A program made the position numbers and the translations under genes. Of a DNA stretch of 64,000 bases, positions 9,675 through 17,936 are shown one piece after another. The notes under the pieces were generated by a model. The model saw only the letters and a list, made by a program, of their open reading frames with translations, did not search any database and was not told where the DNA came from. The stretch comes from DATKBT01 sp035546295 (lineage in GTDB: Bacteria; Acidobacteriota; Thermoanaerobaculia; Multivoradales; Multivoraceae), in contig DATKBT010000020.1 in assembly GCA_035546295.1 (NCBI GenBank), positions 45,233 through 109,232 of the forward strand, written 5' to 3'. Within the stretch, counting starts at the first letter, position 1; each line of letters starts with the position of its first letter.

Positions 9675-12488
9675 GTGAACCGACATGCGATCAAACCTGC
9701 GCGAAGAGCCCGGTCGATGCTTGCGGCAGCGTTGAGCATGATTTTCCTTTCAGCGAGCGCCCTGGCGCAGAACGGCGGCGCCGTCAGCGGCATGGTGCTC
9801 GACGCGCGCACCGGGCAGCCGGTGCGGTCGGCGATGCTGGCGGTGGAGGGCAGCGAGACGACGGCGGCGACCGACCTCAACGGCATCTTCCAGGCGCGCC
9901 TGCCAGCCGGCACCTGGGACCTGGTGGTCACCGCCGAGGGCTACGAGCCCCAGAAGCTGACCGGCGTGGTGGTCGAGCAGGGCGGGACGGCGAACGTCAG
10001 TCTGGTCCTCGATCGCACCGCGGAAACGCCGGCGAGCCAGCGTCTCTCGACCGTGACCGAGGAGATTACGGTGCAGGCCGAGGCGATCGCGGCCACCGAG
10101 CAGGCGCTGCTCGCCGAGCGGAAGGCTGCGGCACAGATCGTCGACAACATCGGCTCCGAGGAGATCTCGAAGAACAGCGGATCGGACGCCGCGGGGGCAC
10201 TCAAACGCGTGACGGGCATTTCGCTGCAGGAGGACAAGTTCGTCTACGTCCGCGGCCTCGGTGGCCGCTACAGCAACACCCAGCTCAACGGCTCGAAGAT
10301 CCCGTCGACCGAATTCGAGCGCAAGATCGTCCCGCTCGACCTGTTCCCGGCCGAGCTGCTCGAGAAGATCACGGTCTCCAAGTCGTACACCGTCGATCAG
10401 CCCGGCGACTTTGTCGCCGGCGTGGTCGAGCTCGAGACCCGCGACTTCCCTCCCAACCAGAAACTCAGCGTCGGCATCTCGGGGGGCTTCAACTCCGAAA
10501 CCACCGGCGAGCCCCTGCTGGCGTACCCCGGCGGCCTCGACCTGTCGGGAGGCGGTGGCCAGGCTCTGCCCTCCGGTATCCCCGACCAGAAGCTGCTCCT
10601 CCAGAGCCCGTTCACGGGGGAGGGATTCACGGCCGGGGAGCTTGAAGGCTTCGGCGAGCTCCTGGTCGGCGACTGGACCCCTCGGCGGCGCTCGAGCGGC
10701 CCCCTCGACCAGGGCTACAAGCTCAGCTACGGCAACTCGTTCGATCGGGTCGGGCTGCTGCTCTCGGCCACCGCCGAGAACGATTTCGAGGCGCGGCAGG
10801 AGGAGCGCGCCTTCTACGGTCTGGCCTCCGGAGGCGGTCTCACTCGACAGAGCGACTTCGACTTCGACTACGGCGAAGAGCGCGTGCGCCGCTCGCTGAT
10901 GGGCAACCTGGCATTCCGCGTGGGCGACAACAGCCAGCTGCAGCTCCGGGCTCTCGACACCAGCCTGGCCAACACCGAGGGGCGGGTCCAGGAGGGCGAC
11001 GCCTCCGACTTCGCCCAGGACATCCGCGATCTGCGGCTGCAGTTCCGCGACCAGGACGTGCAGAGCTTCCAGCTCTCGGGCGACCACTTCCTCCAGAGCT
11101 TCGGCGGCTCGGGAGGCAGCGTCCTGCAGTGGCGGACGGCGTCCTCCGGAGCCACCACCGAGGAGAACCTGCGTGAGGTGATCTACGAGGAGCGCTTCGG
11201 CGAGTTCGTGCTCTCGAACCAGGGGCAGACCGGGTTCTTCTACTTCAACGACCTCGAGGACGAGCTCCTCGACGGCCGCCTCGACTGGCAGATGTTCTTC
11301 AAGGGCTCGGGGGAGAGCTTCGGGAGCCTGAAGCTCGGCTTCGCGCGACTCGACAGCGAGCGACAATTCGACGGCCGCCGGCTGCGCTTCTTCCCGCGAC
11401 GGACCACCGGCATCGACCTCACTGCGCCGCCCGAGGAGATCTACTCGGTCGAGAACGTCGACCCGGACTTCTTCGAGATCCGCGAGGTCACCAACCCGAC
11501 CGACAGCTACACCGGCGACCACACGGTCGACGGCGCCTACGTGCAGGGCGACTGGAGCTGGAGCGACTGGCGCGTCATCGGCGGCGTCCGCTGGGAGGAC
11601 TCGACGATCGACGTCCTCAGCTTCGAGCGCACCACCCCGGACCAGGCGACGGTGATCACCGTCGCCGAGGACAGCGTCCTGCCCTCGCTCAGCGTTGTCT
11701 ACGCGCTCGGACCGCGCACCAACCTGAGGGCCTCCTACAGCCGGACCGTCAACCGCCCAGAGTTTCGCGAGCTGGCTCCGTTCGAGTTCAAGGGCATCGT
11801 CGGCGGAGTGCTGGTCAAGGGCAATCCCGATCTGGTCCAGGCCGAGATCGACAGCTTCGACCTGCGCTGGGAGTACTTCCCGAGCGGCGGAGAGGTGCTG
11901 GCGGCCAGCGTCTTCTACAAGCAGTTCGACAACCCGATCGAGAGTGTGCTGATCGCCTCCGCCAACATCATCGAGACCCAGCTCAACGCCGACCAGGCCG
12001 AGAACTTCGGCTTCGAGGTCGAGGCGCGCAAGCGTCTCGGCTCGCTCTTCTCCGGGGCCTCCTGGCTCGACTCCTTCACCGCGATCGCCAACTATGCCTG
12101 GGTCGACTCGGAGATCGAGATCCCGGCCGACGAGACCATCCTCACCAACCCCAACCGCCCGCTCACCGGCCAGCCCGACAACCTCCTCAACTTCGTCCTC
12201 GAGTGGGCGCCGACGGAGCTCGGCAACGGGATCGCGGTCCGCCTGCTCTACAACCGGATCGACGACAAGGTCCTGCTCGGCGGAGCGCTCGGCGTCCCCG
12301 ACGTCTTCGAGGAGTCGCGCGAGACGGTGGACCTGGTGTGGAGTCAGCCGCTGTTCCGCGGCCTCGGCGTGAAGGTCTCGGCGATGAACCTGCTCGAGGA
12401 GGAGAAGGTGTGGACCCAGGGAGGCGAGATCTGGCGTCGCTACCAGCCGGGCCGCTCCTTCGGGCTCTCGTTCGGCTACGCCTTCTAG
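9675..12488 (+). CDS. TonB-dependent outer membrane receptor
   Basis: The 937-residue protein starts at a GTG with AAGGAG 10 nt upstream and opens into a signal peptide (AALSMIFLSASALA). Residues about 36-110 form a carboxypeptidase-regulatory-like beta sandwich (GAVSGMVLDARTGQPV). A plug domain follows with the ALKRVTGISLQEDKFVYVRG block, then a long barrel ending in LSFGYAF, with the terminal Phe used for insertion into the outer membrane. It would import a large or scarce substrate powered by TonB. It heads a probable operon with a secreted beta-helix protein and a poly-Gly protein. The phosphate-type operator upstream and the adjoining porin and phoBR genes suggest that the substrate is a phosphate compound, but that is inference. 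Confidence 0.88.
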   Translation: MNRHAIKPARRARSMLAAALSMIFLSASALAQNGGAVSGMVLDARTGQPVRSAMLAVEGSETTAATDLNGIFQARLPAGTWDLVVTAEGYEPQKLTGVVVEQGGTANVSLVLDRTAETPASQRLSTVTEEITVQAEAIAATEQALLAERKAAAQIVDNIGSEEISKNSGSDAAGALKRVTGISLQEDKFVYVRGLGGRYSNTQLNGSKIPSTEFERKIVPLDLFPAELLEKITVSKSYTVDQPGDFVAGVVELETRDFPPNQKLSVGISGGFNSETTGEPLLAYPGGLDLSGGGGQALPSGIPDQKLLLQSPFTGEGFTAGELEGFGELLVGDWTPRRRSSGPLDQGYKLSYGNSFDRVGLLLSATAENDFEARQEERAFYGLASGGGLTRQSDFDFDYGEERVRRSLMGNLAFRVGDNSQLQLRALDTSLANTEGRVQEGDASDFAQDIRDLRLQFRDQDVQSFQLSGDHFLQSFGGSGGSVLQWRTASSGATTEENLREVIYEERFGEFVLSNQGQTGFFYFNDLEDELLDGRLDWQMFFKGSGESFGSLKLGFARLDSERQFDGRRLRFFPRRTTGIDLTAPPEEIYSVENVDPDFFEIREVTNPTDSYTGDHTVDGAYVQGDWSWSDWRVIGGVRWEDSTIDVLSFERTTPDQATVITVAEDSVLPSLSVVYALGPRTNLRASYSRTVNRPEFRELAPFEFKGIVGGVLVKGNPDLVQAEIDSFDLRWEYFPSGGEVLAASVFYKQFDNPIESVLIASANIIETQLNADQAENFGFEVEARKRLGSLFSGASWLDSFTAIANYAWVDSEIEIPADETILTNPNRPLTGQPDNLLNFVLEWAPTELGNGIAVRLLYNRIDDKVLLGGALGVPDVFEESRETVDLVWSQPLFRGLGVKVSAMNLLEEEKVWTQGGEIWRRYQPGRSFGLSFGYAF

Positions 12489-12607
12489 AAAGCGTTCCGG
12501 GAGACCTCGGGCGAGAGACGACAGCTCACCCCGGTGGGGCCGGCACGCGCGCGTGGCGGTCTCACCACCGACGAAGAAAACCAAACAGGAAACGAGGAGA
12601 AGCGTTG

Positions 12608-14299
12608 ATGAGACTCCACCACGAGTCGCGGCCGTCCATCGGCCTGCTCGCCGGCGCCCTGACTCTGAGCATCGGCTTGGCGTCGGGCATCGGCCAGGCG
12701 GCGGCGGCTGAAGGCGACACGGTGCCGGGAGCGCCCTGGGCGCGGCTGGCGAGCGACGTGGGAAACAGCCCCCTGCAACCCGGGATCCGCCGTCCGGCGG
12801 TTCTCGGCTACACCAACTCCTACGTCTACGGCGCCGCGACGCCGTTCGGCAACTCGGTCGAGTGGAAGGTGTCGGTCGACGACGCCGGCTACGGCGAGCC
12901 GACGACTCTCTACATCTACTGGTGGAATCGCGACAACGACCAGTTCCGGTGGCTCAACCTGCCGGGAGGCGGCTTCCTGGCCACCGAAGTCGACGTCTTC
13001 GGGACCGCCGGCGCGCCGATCAAGATCGCGGTGCCCGACCTGGCGGACTTCTGCCTGTTCGGTGACGACGGCTGCGCCTTTGGTCCCTATCCGGGCTCGC
13101 TGCCCCAGACCACGGGCCAATACGCGCTGGTCTTCGAGCTGCGCAACTCCAACGGAACCCAGGTGATCGCCCGCGACTACGCGCTCTTCAGCTTCGTCGA
13201 CGCAGTCGTCCAGAAATCCGGGACGATCAACGCCAACGAGACCTGGACCGCCAACAATGCTTACTTCCTGACGACTCCGGTGATCGTTGGAAACGCAACC
13301 CTGACCATTCAAGAGGGGACCTTCGTGCTCGGCTCCGAGGCCGGGCAGGGTCTTCTCAACGTCAGTCAGCAGGGCGCCATCCAGGCAGTGGGCACGGCGA
13401 ACAAGCCGATCGTGTTCACCTCTGAGAAGGACCGCGACGACCGATCGGTGGGGGATTGGGGTGGCGTGAGCATCAACGGCGAAGCGCCGGTGAATGTGCC
13501 GAACCCGCAGGGTGAGGGCGACACCGGCACGTATGGCGGCGAAAACGCGGGCGACAACAGCGGCCGGCTCGAGTACGTCCGCATCGAGTTCGCGGGGGTC
13601 CGCTTCAACGACGAGGACGAGCTCAACGCGCTCGCGCTCCAAGGGGTCGGCAGCGGCACCACGGTGGAGAACATCCAGACGATCTCGGGCGCCGACGACG
13701 GCATCGAGATGTTCGGCGGGACCGTCAACGGCCGCAACTGGTTCGTCTACAACGCCAACGACGACAGCATCGACTGGACCTTCGGCTGGCGAGGATCGGT
13801 CGAGAACGCCTGCGTCGTTCAGACCTTCGGCGACACCGATGCCGGCATCGAAGCCGACAACAACGAGGACAATCCGACCCTCCAGCCGCAGTCGAACCCG
13901 ACGTTCACCAACCTGGCCATCCTGTCGCTGACCGCCAACGACAATCCCGGCATGGTGATCCGGCGCGGCTCCGGCGTGACGATCAACAACGCCGGCATCG
14001 TCGGTGCCGCACGCGCGGCTCTGCTCATCGGCGGCGCGACCTCCCAGGCCAACATCACACTCAACGACGTGCTCGCGTTCAACGTAGGCGCGCTGGCGGC
14101 CCTGGGCGACGATGACGGGGCTGACGCGGTCGAGATCGACGCGCCTCCTGGTCTCACCGCCGGCAACCCTCGCTGGGCCGATCCGACCAGCGTGCTGCAC
14201 CCCGACATGGCGCCGCTGCAGGGGGACAACGGCTGCACCACGCGGGCCAACGACTGGACCCAGCTCCCCTGGGTCAACTACGACGCGGGTCCGCGATGA
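12608..14299 (+). CDS. Secreted beta-helix protein, partner of the TonB receptor
   Basis: This 563-residue protein starts at an ATG with GAGGAG upstream and has a signal peptide (about residues 1-34, ending AAAAEG). The N-terminal 190 residues are beta-rich and aromatic (TLYIYWWNRDNDQFRWLNL). From about residue 205 (GTINANETWTANNAY) it becomes a right-handed parallel beta-helix with blocks such as GDWGGVSINGEAPVN, YVRIEFAGVRFN, DDGIEMFGGTVNGRNW and SIDWTFGWRGS. Proteins with this segment occur next to TonB receptors in several phyla and are sometimes mislabelled as multidrug transporters; there are no membrane spans here. A surface or periplasmic substrate-binding or hydrolytic role is plausible, but no catalytic residues are recognised. 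It lies 119 bp after the receptor with no terminator between. Confidence 0.75.
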   Translation: MRLHHESRPSIGLLAGALTLSIGLASGIGQAAAAEGDTVPGAPWARLASDVGNSPLQPGIRRPAVLGYTNSYVYGAATPFGNSVEWKVSVDDAGYGEPTTLYIYWWNRDNDQFRWLNLPGGGFLATEVDVFGTAGAPIKIAVPDLADFCLFGDDGCAFGPYPGSLPQTTGQYALVFELRNSNGTQVIARDYALFSFVDAVVQKSGTINANETWTANNAYFLTTPVIVGNATLTIQEGTFVLGSEAGQGLLNVSQQGAIQAVGTANKPIVFTSEKDRDDRSVGDWGGVSINGEAPVNVPNPQGEGDTGTYGGENAGDNSGRLEYVRIEFAGVRFNDEDELNALALQGVGSGTTVENIQTISGADDGIEMFGGTVNGRNWFVYNANDDSIDWTFGWRGSVENACVVQTFGDTDAGIEADNNEDNPTLQPQSNPTFTNLAILSLTANDNPGMVIRRGSGVTINNAGIVGAARAALLIGGATSQANITLNDVLAFNVGALAALGDDDGADAVEIDAPPGLTAGNPRWADPTSVLHPDMAPLQGDNGCTTRANDWTQLPWVNYDAGPR

Positions 14300-14343
14300 G
14301 CCGCTCGAGTCAACAGATCACGAGATTCCAGGAGAGATCGAAC

Positions 14344-15201
14344 ATGAAGAGTGGCTTCCGAGAGAAACTCGCAACGAAGAAGCTGGGAACGATGCCGTGG
14401 CTCCTGCTCGCCTGCTTCGTGCTGGCGAGCCCTGCCGTGGCGGACGACCTCGGCGCGAACCTCGGTGGAGGCGGCGCCCAGGGCATCGCGAGCGTGCAGA
14501 CCCGTGACGGTGGCGTCGACTACGGCATCCTGGTCACCGGCATCGGGCAGGTGAACGGCGCCCAGATCCTGCAGGGGAACCAGGTCTTCCTCGACCTCGG
14601 CGCGACCTTCGATCGCGGGGCTGCGAGCGGCAGCGTCGACACCGCGCAGTCGCTCGGCGAGCTGATCGCGAACCCTGGCAACTACTCGGTTCGCGTCCAG
14701 GGCGCTGCCGGCACCGCGACCGGCACCCTCGTGAGCCTCGGCGCCAGCAAGGGCGGTGGTGGTGGTGGCGGCGGTGGCGGTGGCGGTGGTGGTGGTGGCG
14801 GCGGGGGAGAGGATCCCGACCTCATCGACAGCGGCGACACCAGCCCCTGCGTCGCCGGCACCAACGTGGCCTGCGTCCAGGGAGCTCAGTTCGAGCTGAA
14901 GGTGAGCTTCACCGACTCGACGGGCACGAACCCGGCCGTCGCCAACCTGCTCACCGACGACACCGCCTACTTCACCTTCTTCGACCCCGCCAACGTCGAG
15001 GTCTTCGTGAAGGTGCCGACGGGGACCTGCGCGATCAACGGCTTCAACTGGGTCTTCGTGGGAGGCGCCACCGACCTCGCGGTCGAGATCCTGGTCCGCG
15101 ACACGATCACCGGTCTGACCCGACGCTCGACCAGCCAGGGTGGGCAGGCGTTCCAGACCGTCAACGATACCGAGGCGCTCCCGACCTGTCCGGAGGAGTA
15201 G
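14344..15201 (+). CDS. Secreted CHRD-like protein with a poly-glycine linker
   Basis: The 285-residue protein starts at the ATG at 14344 (AGGAGAG upstream) and carries a signal peptide ending near ASPAVA. The N-terminal half, with ASGSVDTAQSLGELIANPGN and GTATGTLVSLG, resembles the C-terminal part of CHRD domains. A run of about 19 glycines, encoded mostly by GGT and GGC around 14753-14810, separates it from a C-terminal domain with two cysteines (CVAGTNVAC) and AYFTFFDPANVEVFVK. This second domain is common in secreted proteins of related bacteria but its function is unknown. It is the last gene before a strong terminator, so it probably shares the transcript of the receptor and the beta-helix gene. 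Confidence 0.7.
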   Translation: MKSGFREKLATKKLGTMPWLLLACFVLASPAVADDLGANLGGGGAQGIASVQTRDGGVDYGILVTGIGQVNGAQILQGNQVFLDLGATFDRGAASGSVDTAQSLGELIANPGNYSVRVQGAAGTATGTLVSLGASKGGGGGGGGGGGGGGGGGGGEDPDLIDSGDTSPCVAGTNVACVQGAQFELKVSFTDSTGTNPAVANLLTDDTAYFTFFDPANVEVFVKVPTGTCAINGFNWVFVGGATDLAVEILVRDTITGLTRRSTSQGGQAFQTVNDTEALPTCPEE

Positions 15202-15343
15202 ACCCGGAGGGCGGGGCTCCGAGCGCGGCTCTGAGCTCCGCCTGGCGGGACCTCGCTCTCGACGAGGGAGCGACGTCGGAGCCCTGGATCTGACGCAGCG
15301 GATCCCGATCGGCTTCCGATCGACTCCGTTCGTCCGTTTCGCT

Positions 15344-15375
15344 CGGCCGGCGCCATGCGCCGGCCGTCTTTTTTT
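15344..15375 (+). terminator. Rho-independent terminator of the TonB receptor operon
   Basis: A perfect 10-bp inverted repeat (15344-15353 against 15357-15366) with a 3-base loop CAT is followed by a T-rich run (15367-15375). It closes the transcript that carries the receptor, beta-helix and poly-Gly genes. Confidence 0.88.
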
Positions 15376-15633
15376 CGCGCAGGGTCGATCAGTGATCGAC
15401 GCCTCGCCCACTTGCCTGGCGTCGCGGGCTTCCGTGGCGGGTGAATCGGTCCGTCTCGACGTGGCCACGGCCGGCTGGCGTCCTCTCGTCGTGCCCACCC
15501 CAGCGTCCTCGATCGCTCTCGCCGCTCCGGTGACGCCAAGTCGGCTTCGGGACAGAGGGTGGCGCCGGCTGGTGGAGATCGTCGAGTCGTTGGTGGCGCC
15601 GCGATCGGCGCCGTGAGAGCGGCCAGGGGACTG

Positions 15634-16884
15634 TTAGAAATCGACCTGCAGGCGCAGCAGCAGGAAGTCGACCGAGCCCGAGCTCTCGACATCGGTGGTC
15701 ACCCAGTCGAGCATCATCCGGCTCGCCGAGTTGAGGTACCAGTTGAGCGCGACGCCGACACCGTCCTGCTCGCCGCCGTCGATCCCGCCGCCGTCGACCC
15801 CGGCGTCGAGCGGCGGCACGACGACCTCGCGGTCGATCAGGTCGAGCGATCCGTAGCGCAGCGCGATCTCCCAGGCGCCGGCTCCGCCGCCGGCGAGGAA
15901 GTCGCTCTCCGGCGTGAGCCGGTCGAACACGCCCTCGGAGCGCTTGTAGGGCCGGGTCTCGCCGGTCAGGAACCAACCGGCCTGGACGTACCAGCCGGCG
16001 ACGTCGGCGGGCTCCGAGGTGCTCGCCTGGATCCACTCGCTCTGGGCCCAGAACGGCCCGCGCACCACCGCCGCCTCGAGCCCCAGCAGGTCGACGTCTT
16101 CTGTCGCGAGGGAGCCGGTGTCGACCAGCCGGGGCGCCAGGTGAGCCTGCGGTCGCGCCCGGAAGCGGGTGGTGTCGTCGGCCGGGCTGCGGGCCGAGAC
16201 CCCGAGGCCGAGGTGGAGAAGGGTGCCGCCCGAGTCGTCGGCGACCGGCAGCCCGGTCAGCCGCACCGTGACGTTCCACTCCCCGCCGGTCGACTCGGCG
16301 AAGTCGTCGGCGTCCTTGAACACGCCGGCGGCCCAGGTCACACGGTCGCCGGCGATCGAGTCGTGCAGCATGAGGCCCATGTTTCGGGAGGGTGAGAAGG
16401 CCTCGACCGGGTAGGAGCGCTCGAGGAACGGGAGATACTTGCTCGAGGTGAGCTCCTCCAGGCTGAACGGCTCCTTGAAGTGGCCGATGCGCAGGCCCCC
16501 GACCACCGGCAGGTCGACCAAGCCGACGTAGACGTCCTTGGGAGCGGCGTCGCCCCCGGTGAAGTCGTACTGGGCCTTGAACTCGAACCGCTCGTAGATC
16601 GTGCCCTCGACGAACAGCCGCGCGCGCCGGAGCTCGGTGCCGTCTTCGACCTCGAACGCCGAGTCGATCACGGGGTCGGGATCCGCGAACGAGAAGTCGG
16701 CCTGGATCCGGCCGCCGATCTTGATCGCGAAGCGTCCGTCCTCCGACTCGATGCGGGTGCCGTTCTTCCAGTAGGTCTTCCAGCCTTCCTGGCCGGCGGC
16801 CGTCGTCCGGCCCAGGGCGAGGCCGAGGGAGAAGGCGAGAGGGGCCAGGAGCAGCAGGCGGGTCGAGCGTCGCTTCGAGCGCAT
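15634..16884 (-). CDS. Phosphate-selective porin O/P family protein
   Basis: The 416-residue protein starts at the ATG at 16884 and has a signal peptide (RLLLLAPLAFSLGLALG). The mature part begins with EGWKTYWKNGTRIESEDGRFAIKIGGRIQADFSF, spread over several strands, the typical entry of OprO/OprP-like porins. It ends in LLLRLQVDF with a terminal Phe. Motifs such as RRARLFVEGTIYERFEFKAQYDF and IGHFKEPFSLEELTSS (in successive strands) are characteristic of this family. These trimeric outer-membrane channels take up phosphate or polyphosphate. It is divergent from phoB, and the shared intergenic region carries 11-bp periodic repeats on both sides, which supports control by PhoB. Confidence 0.85.
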   Translation of the reverse strand: MRSKRRSTRLLLLAPLAFSLGLALGRTTAAGQEGWKTYWKNGTRIESEDGRFAIKIGGRIQADFSFADPDPVIDSAFEVEDGTELRRARLFVEGTIYERFEFKAQYDFTGGDAAPKDVYVGLVDLPVVGGLRIGHFKEPFSLEELTSSKYLPFLERSYPVEAFSPSRNMGLMLHDSIAGDRVTWAAGVFKDADDFAESTGGEWNVTVRLTGLPVADDSGGTLLHLGLGVSARSPADDTTRFRARPQAHLAPRLVDTGSLATEDVDLLGLEAAVVRGPFWAQSEWIQASTSEPADVAGWYVQAGWFLTGETRPYKRSEGVFDRLTPESDFLAGGGAGAWEIALRYGSLDLIDREVVVPPLDAGVDGGGIDGGEQDGVGVALNWYLNSASRMMLDWVTTDVESSGSVDFLLLRLQVDF

Positions 16885-16981
16885 CGGAGCTCCTCGAGTC
16901 GGCGGCGTGGATTCCGCCGCTCACGCGGTGTGACTTTGTCCAGGGGGGGCCGAGCCCGGCGCGAAACGGTAGGGTGTGTCC

Positions 16982-17039
16982 GTGAAGGATCGTTGAAGAC
17001 CCGGTAAAGCATCAAGGAACCGTGAACTCTGCGTGAAGG
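16982..17039 (-). promoter_or_regulatory. Candidate double PhoB operator before the porin
   Basis: Read on the minus strand, CCTTCAC (17039-17033), AGTTCAC (17028-17022) and CCTTGAT (17017-17011) are spaced by 11 bp. Directly after come GCTTTAC (17010-17004), TCTTCAA (16999-16993) and CCTTCAC (16988-16982), again at 11 bp. The sites end 98 bp before the porin start. Confidence 0.65.
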
Positions 17040-17123
17040 ATCGCTCATCCGTCCGGGGTGCAGAACGCTGGGCGGCCGGCGCCGCAGGGCGACGCGCCAC
17101 TCCGGAAGTGGCTTTCCCGAGAA

Positions 17124-17152
17124 GGTTCACGTCGACTTCATTCAGCCTTTAC
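17124..17152 (+). promoter_or_regulatory. Candidate PhoB operator before phoB
   Basis: GGTTCAC (17124), ACTTCAT (17135) and CCTTTAC (17146) form three heptamers with exactly 11 bp from start to start, 78 bp upstream of the phoB ATG. This predicts autoregulation of phoBR. Confidence 0.62.
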
Positions 17153-17229
17153 ACTCGGCGATACCCTTACTCCCGGCGGCTCGAGAACGTCCCGCGTCCA
17201 AAGTCTGCCTGCCCGGGAGTCGGATCATC

Positions 17230-17928
17230 ATGGGTAGTGAGAAGATCGTCGTCATCGAGGACGAGCCGGACATCCTGGAGGTCCTCAGCTTCAACCTGCG
17301 CCGCGAGGGCTTCGACGTCGTCAGCGCGTCGAGCGGCGGCGCCGGCCTGCAGGCCGTGGTCCGCGAGTCGCCGGATCTGGTGCTCCTCGACCTCCTGCTG
17401 CCGGGCGTCGACGGCCTAGATGTCTGCCGACGGTTGCGTTCGCAGCCCGAGACCGCGCGCATTCCGGTGATTATGGTCACTGCCAAGAGCGAGGAGAGCG
17501 ACGTCGTCCTCGGCCTCGGAGTGGGCGCCGACGACTACATCCAGAAGCCGTTCTCGCCGCGCGAGCTGGTGGCGCGGGTCAAGGCGGTGCTGCGCCGGAC
17601 GCACGGTGAGGACAACGGCGCGGAGCCCCCGGCGCGGGTCGCACGCGGACCGCTGGTCATCGATCCCGCCCGGCACCGGGTGCTGGTCGACGGCGAGCGG
17701 GTCGAGCTCACGCCGACCGAGTTCCGGCTGCTCCACTTCATGGCTTCGCATCCAGGCCGCGTCTTCACCCGCGACCAGCTCATCAACCAGGCGATCGGCG
17801 AGCAAGCGGTGGTGATCGACCGCAACATCGACGTCCACATCCGCTCGCTGCGCAAGAAGCTCGGCGGGCATCGTTCGTTGATCGAGACCGTGCGTGGCGT
17901 GGGCTACGCCTTCCAAGACGAGGAATAG
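17230..17928 (+). CDS. phoB: Phosphate response regulator PhoB
   Basis: The 232-residue protein has a receiver domain with the acidic pocket EDEPD (residues 10-14), the phosphoacceptor Asp54 in LVLLDLLLPG, Thr84 in IMVTAKSEE and Lys106 in the DDYIQKPFSPREL block. The second half (about residues 135-230) is an OmpR-type winged helix with VELTPTEFRLLHFMASHPGR and a C-terminal RGVGYAF. These are textbook PhoB features. It is transcribed with phoR 8 bp downstream. Candidate operators sit in front of it, and the pst operon follows phoR. When phosphorylated it should bind the 11-bp repeats described before four promoters here. Confidence 0.92.
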   Translation: MGSEKIVVIEDEPDILEVLSFNLRREGFDVVSASSGGAGLQAVVRESPDLVLLDLLLPGVDGLDVCRRLRSQPETARIPVIMVTAKSEESDVVLGLGVGADDYIQKPFSPRELVARVKAVLRRTHGEDNGAEPPARVARGPLVIDPARHRVLVDGERVELTPTEFRLLHFMASHPGRVFTRDQLINQAIGEQAVVIDRNIDVHIRSLRKKLGGHRSLIETVRGVGYAFQDEE

Positions 17929-17936
17929 GAGACCGC

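Noticed and set aside
9750..12584. 944-residue open frame on the minus strand opposite the TonB receptor
   Set aside because: It is a shadow of the receptor gene. The product has no domain pattern, and GC-rich DNA often opens the opposite frame.
14753..14810. Poly-G/T tract considered as an assembly artefact
   Set aside because: The frame stays open on both sides and both flanking domains make sense, so a real poly-Gly linker is more likely.
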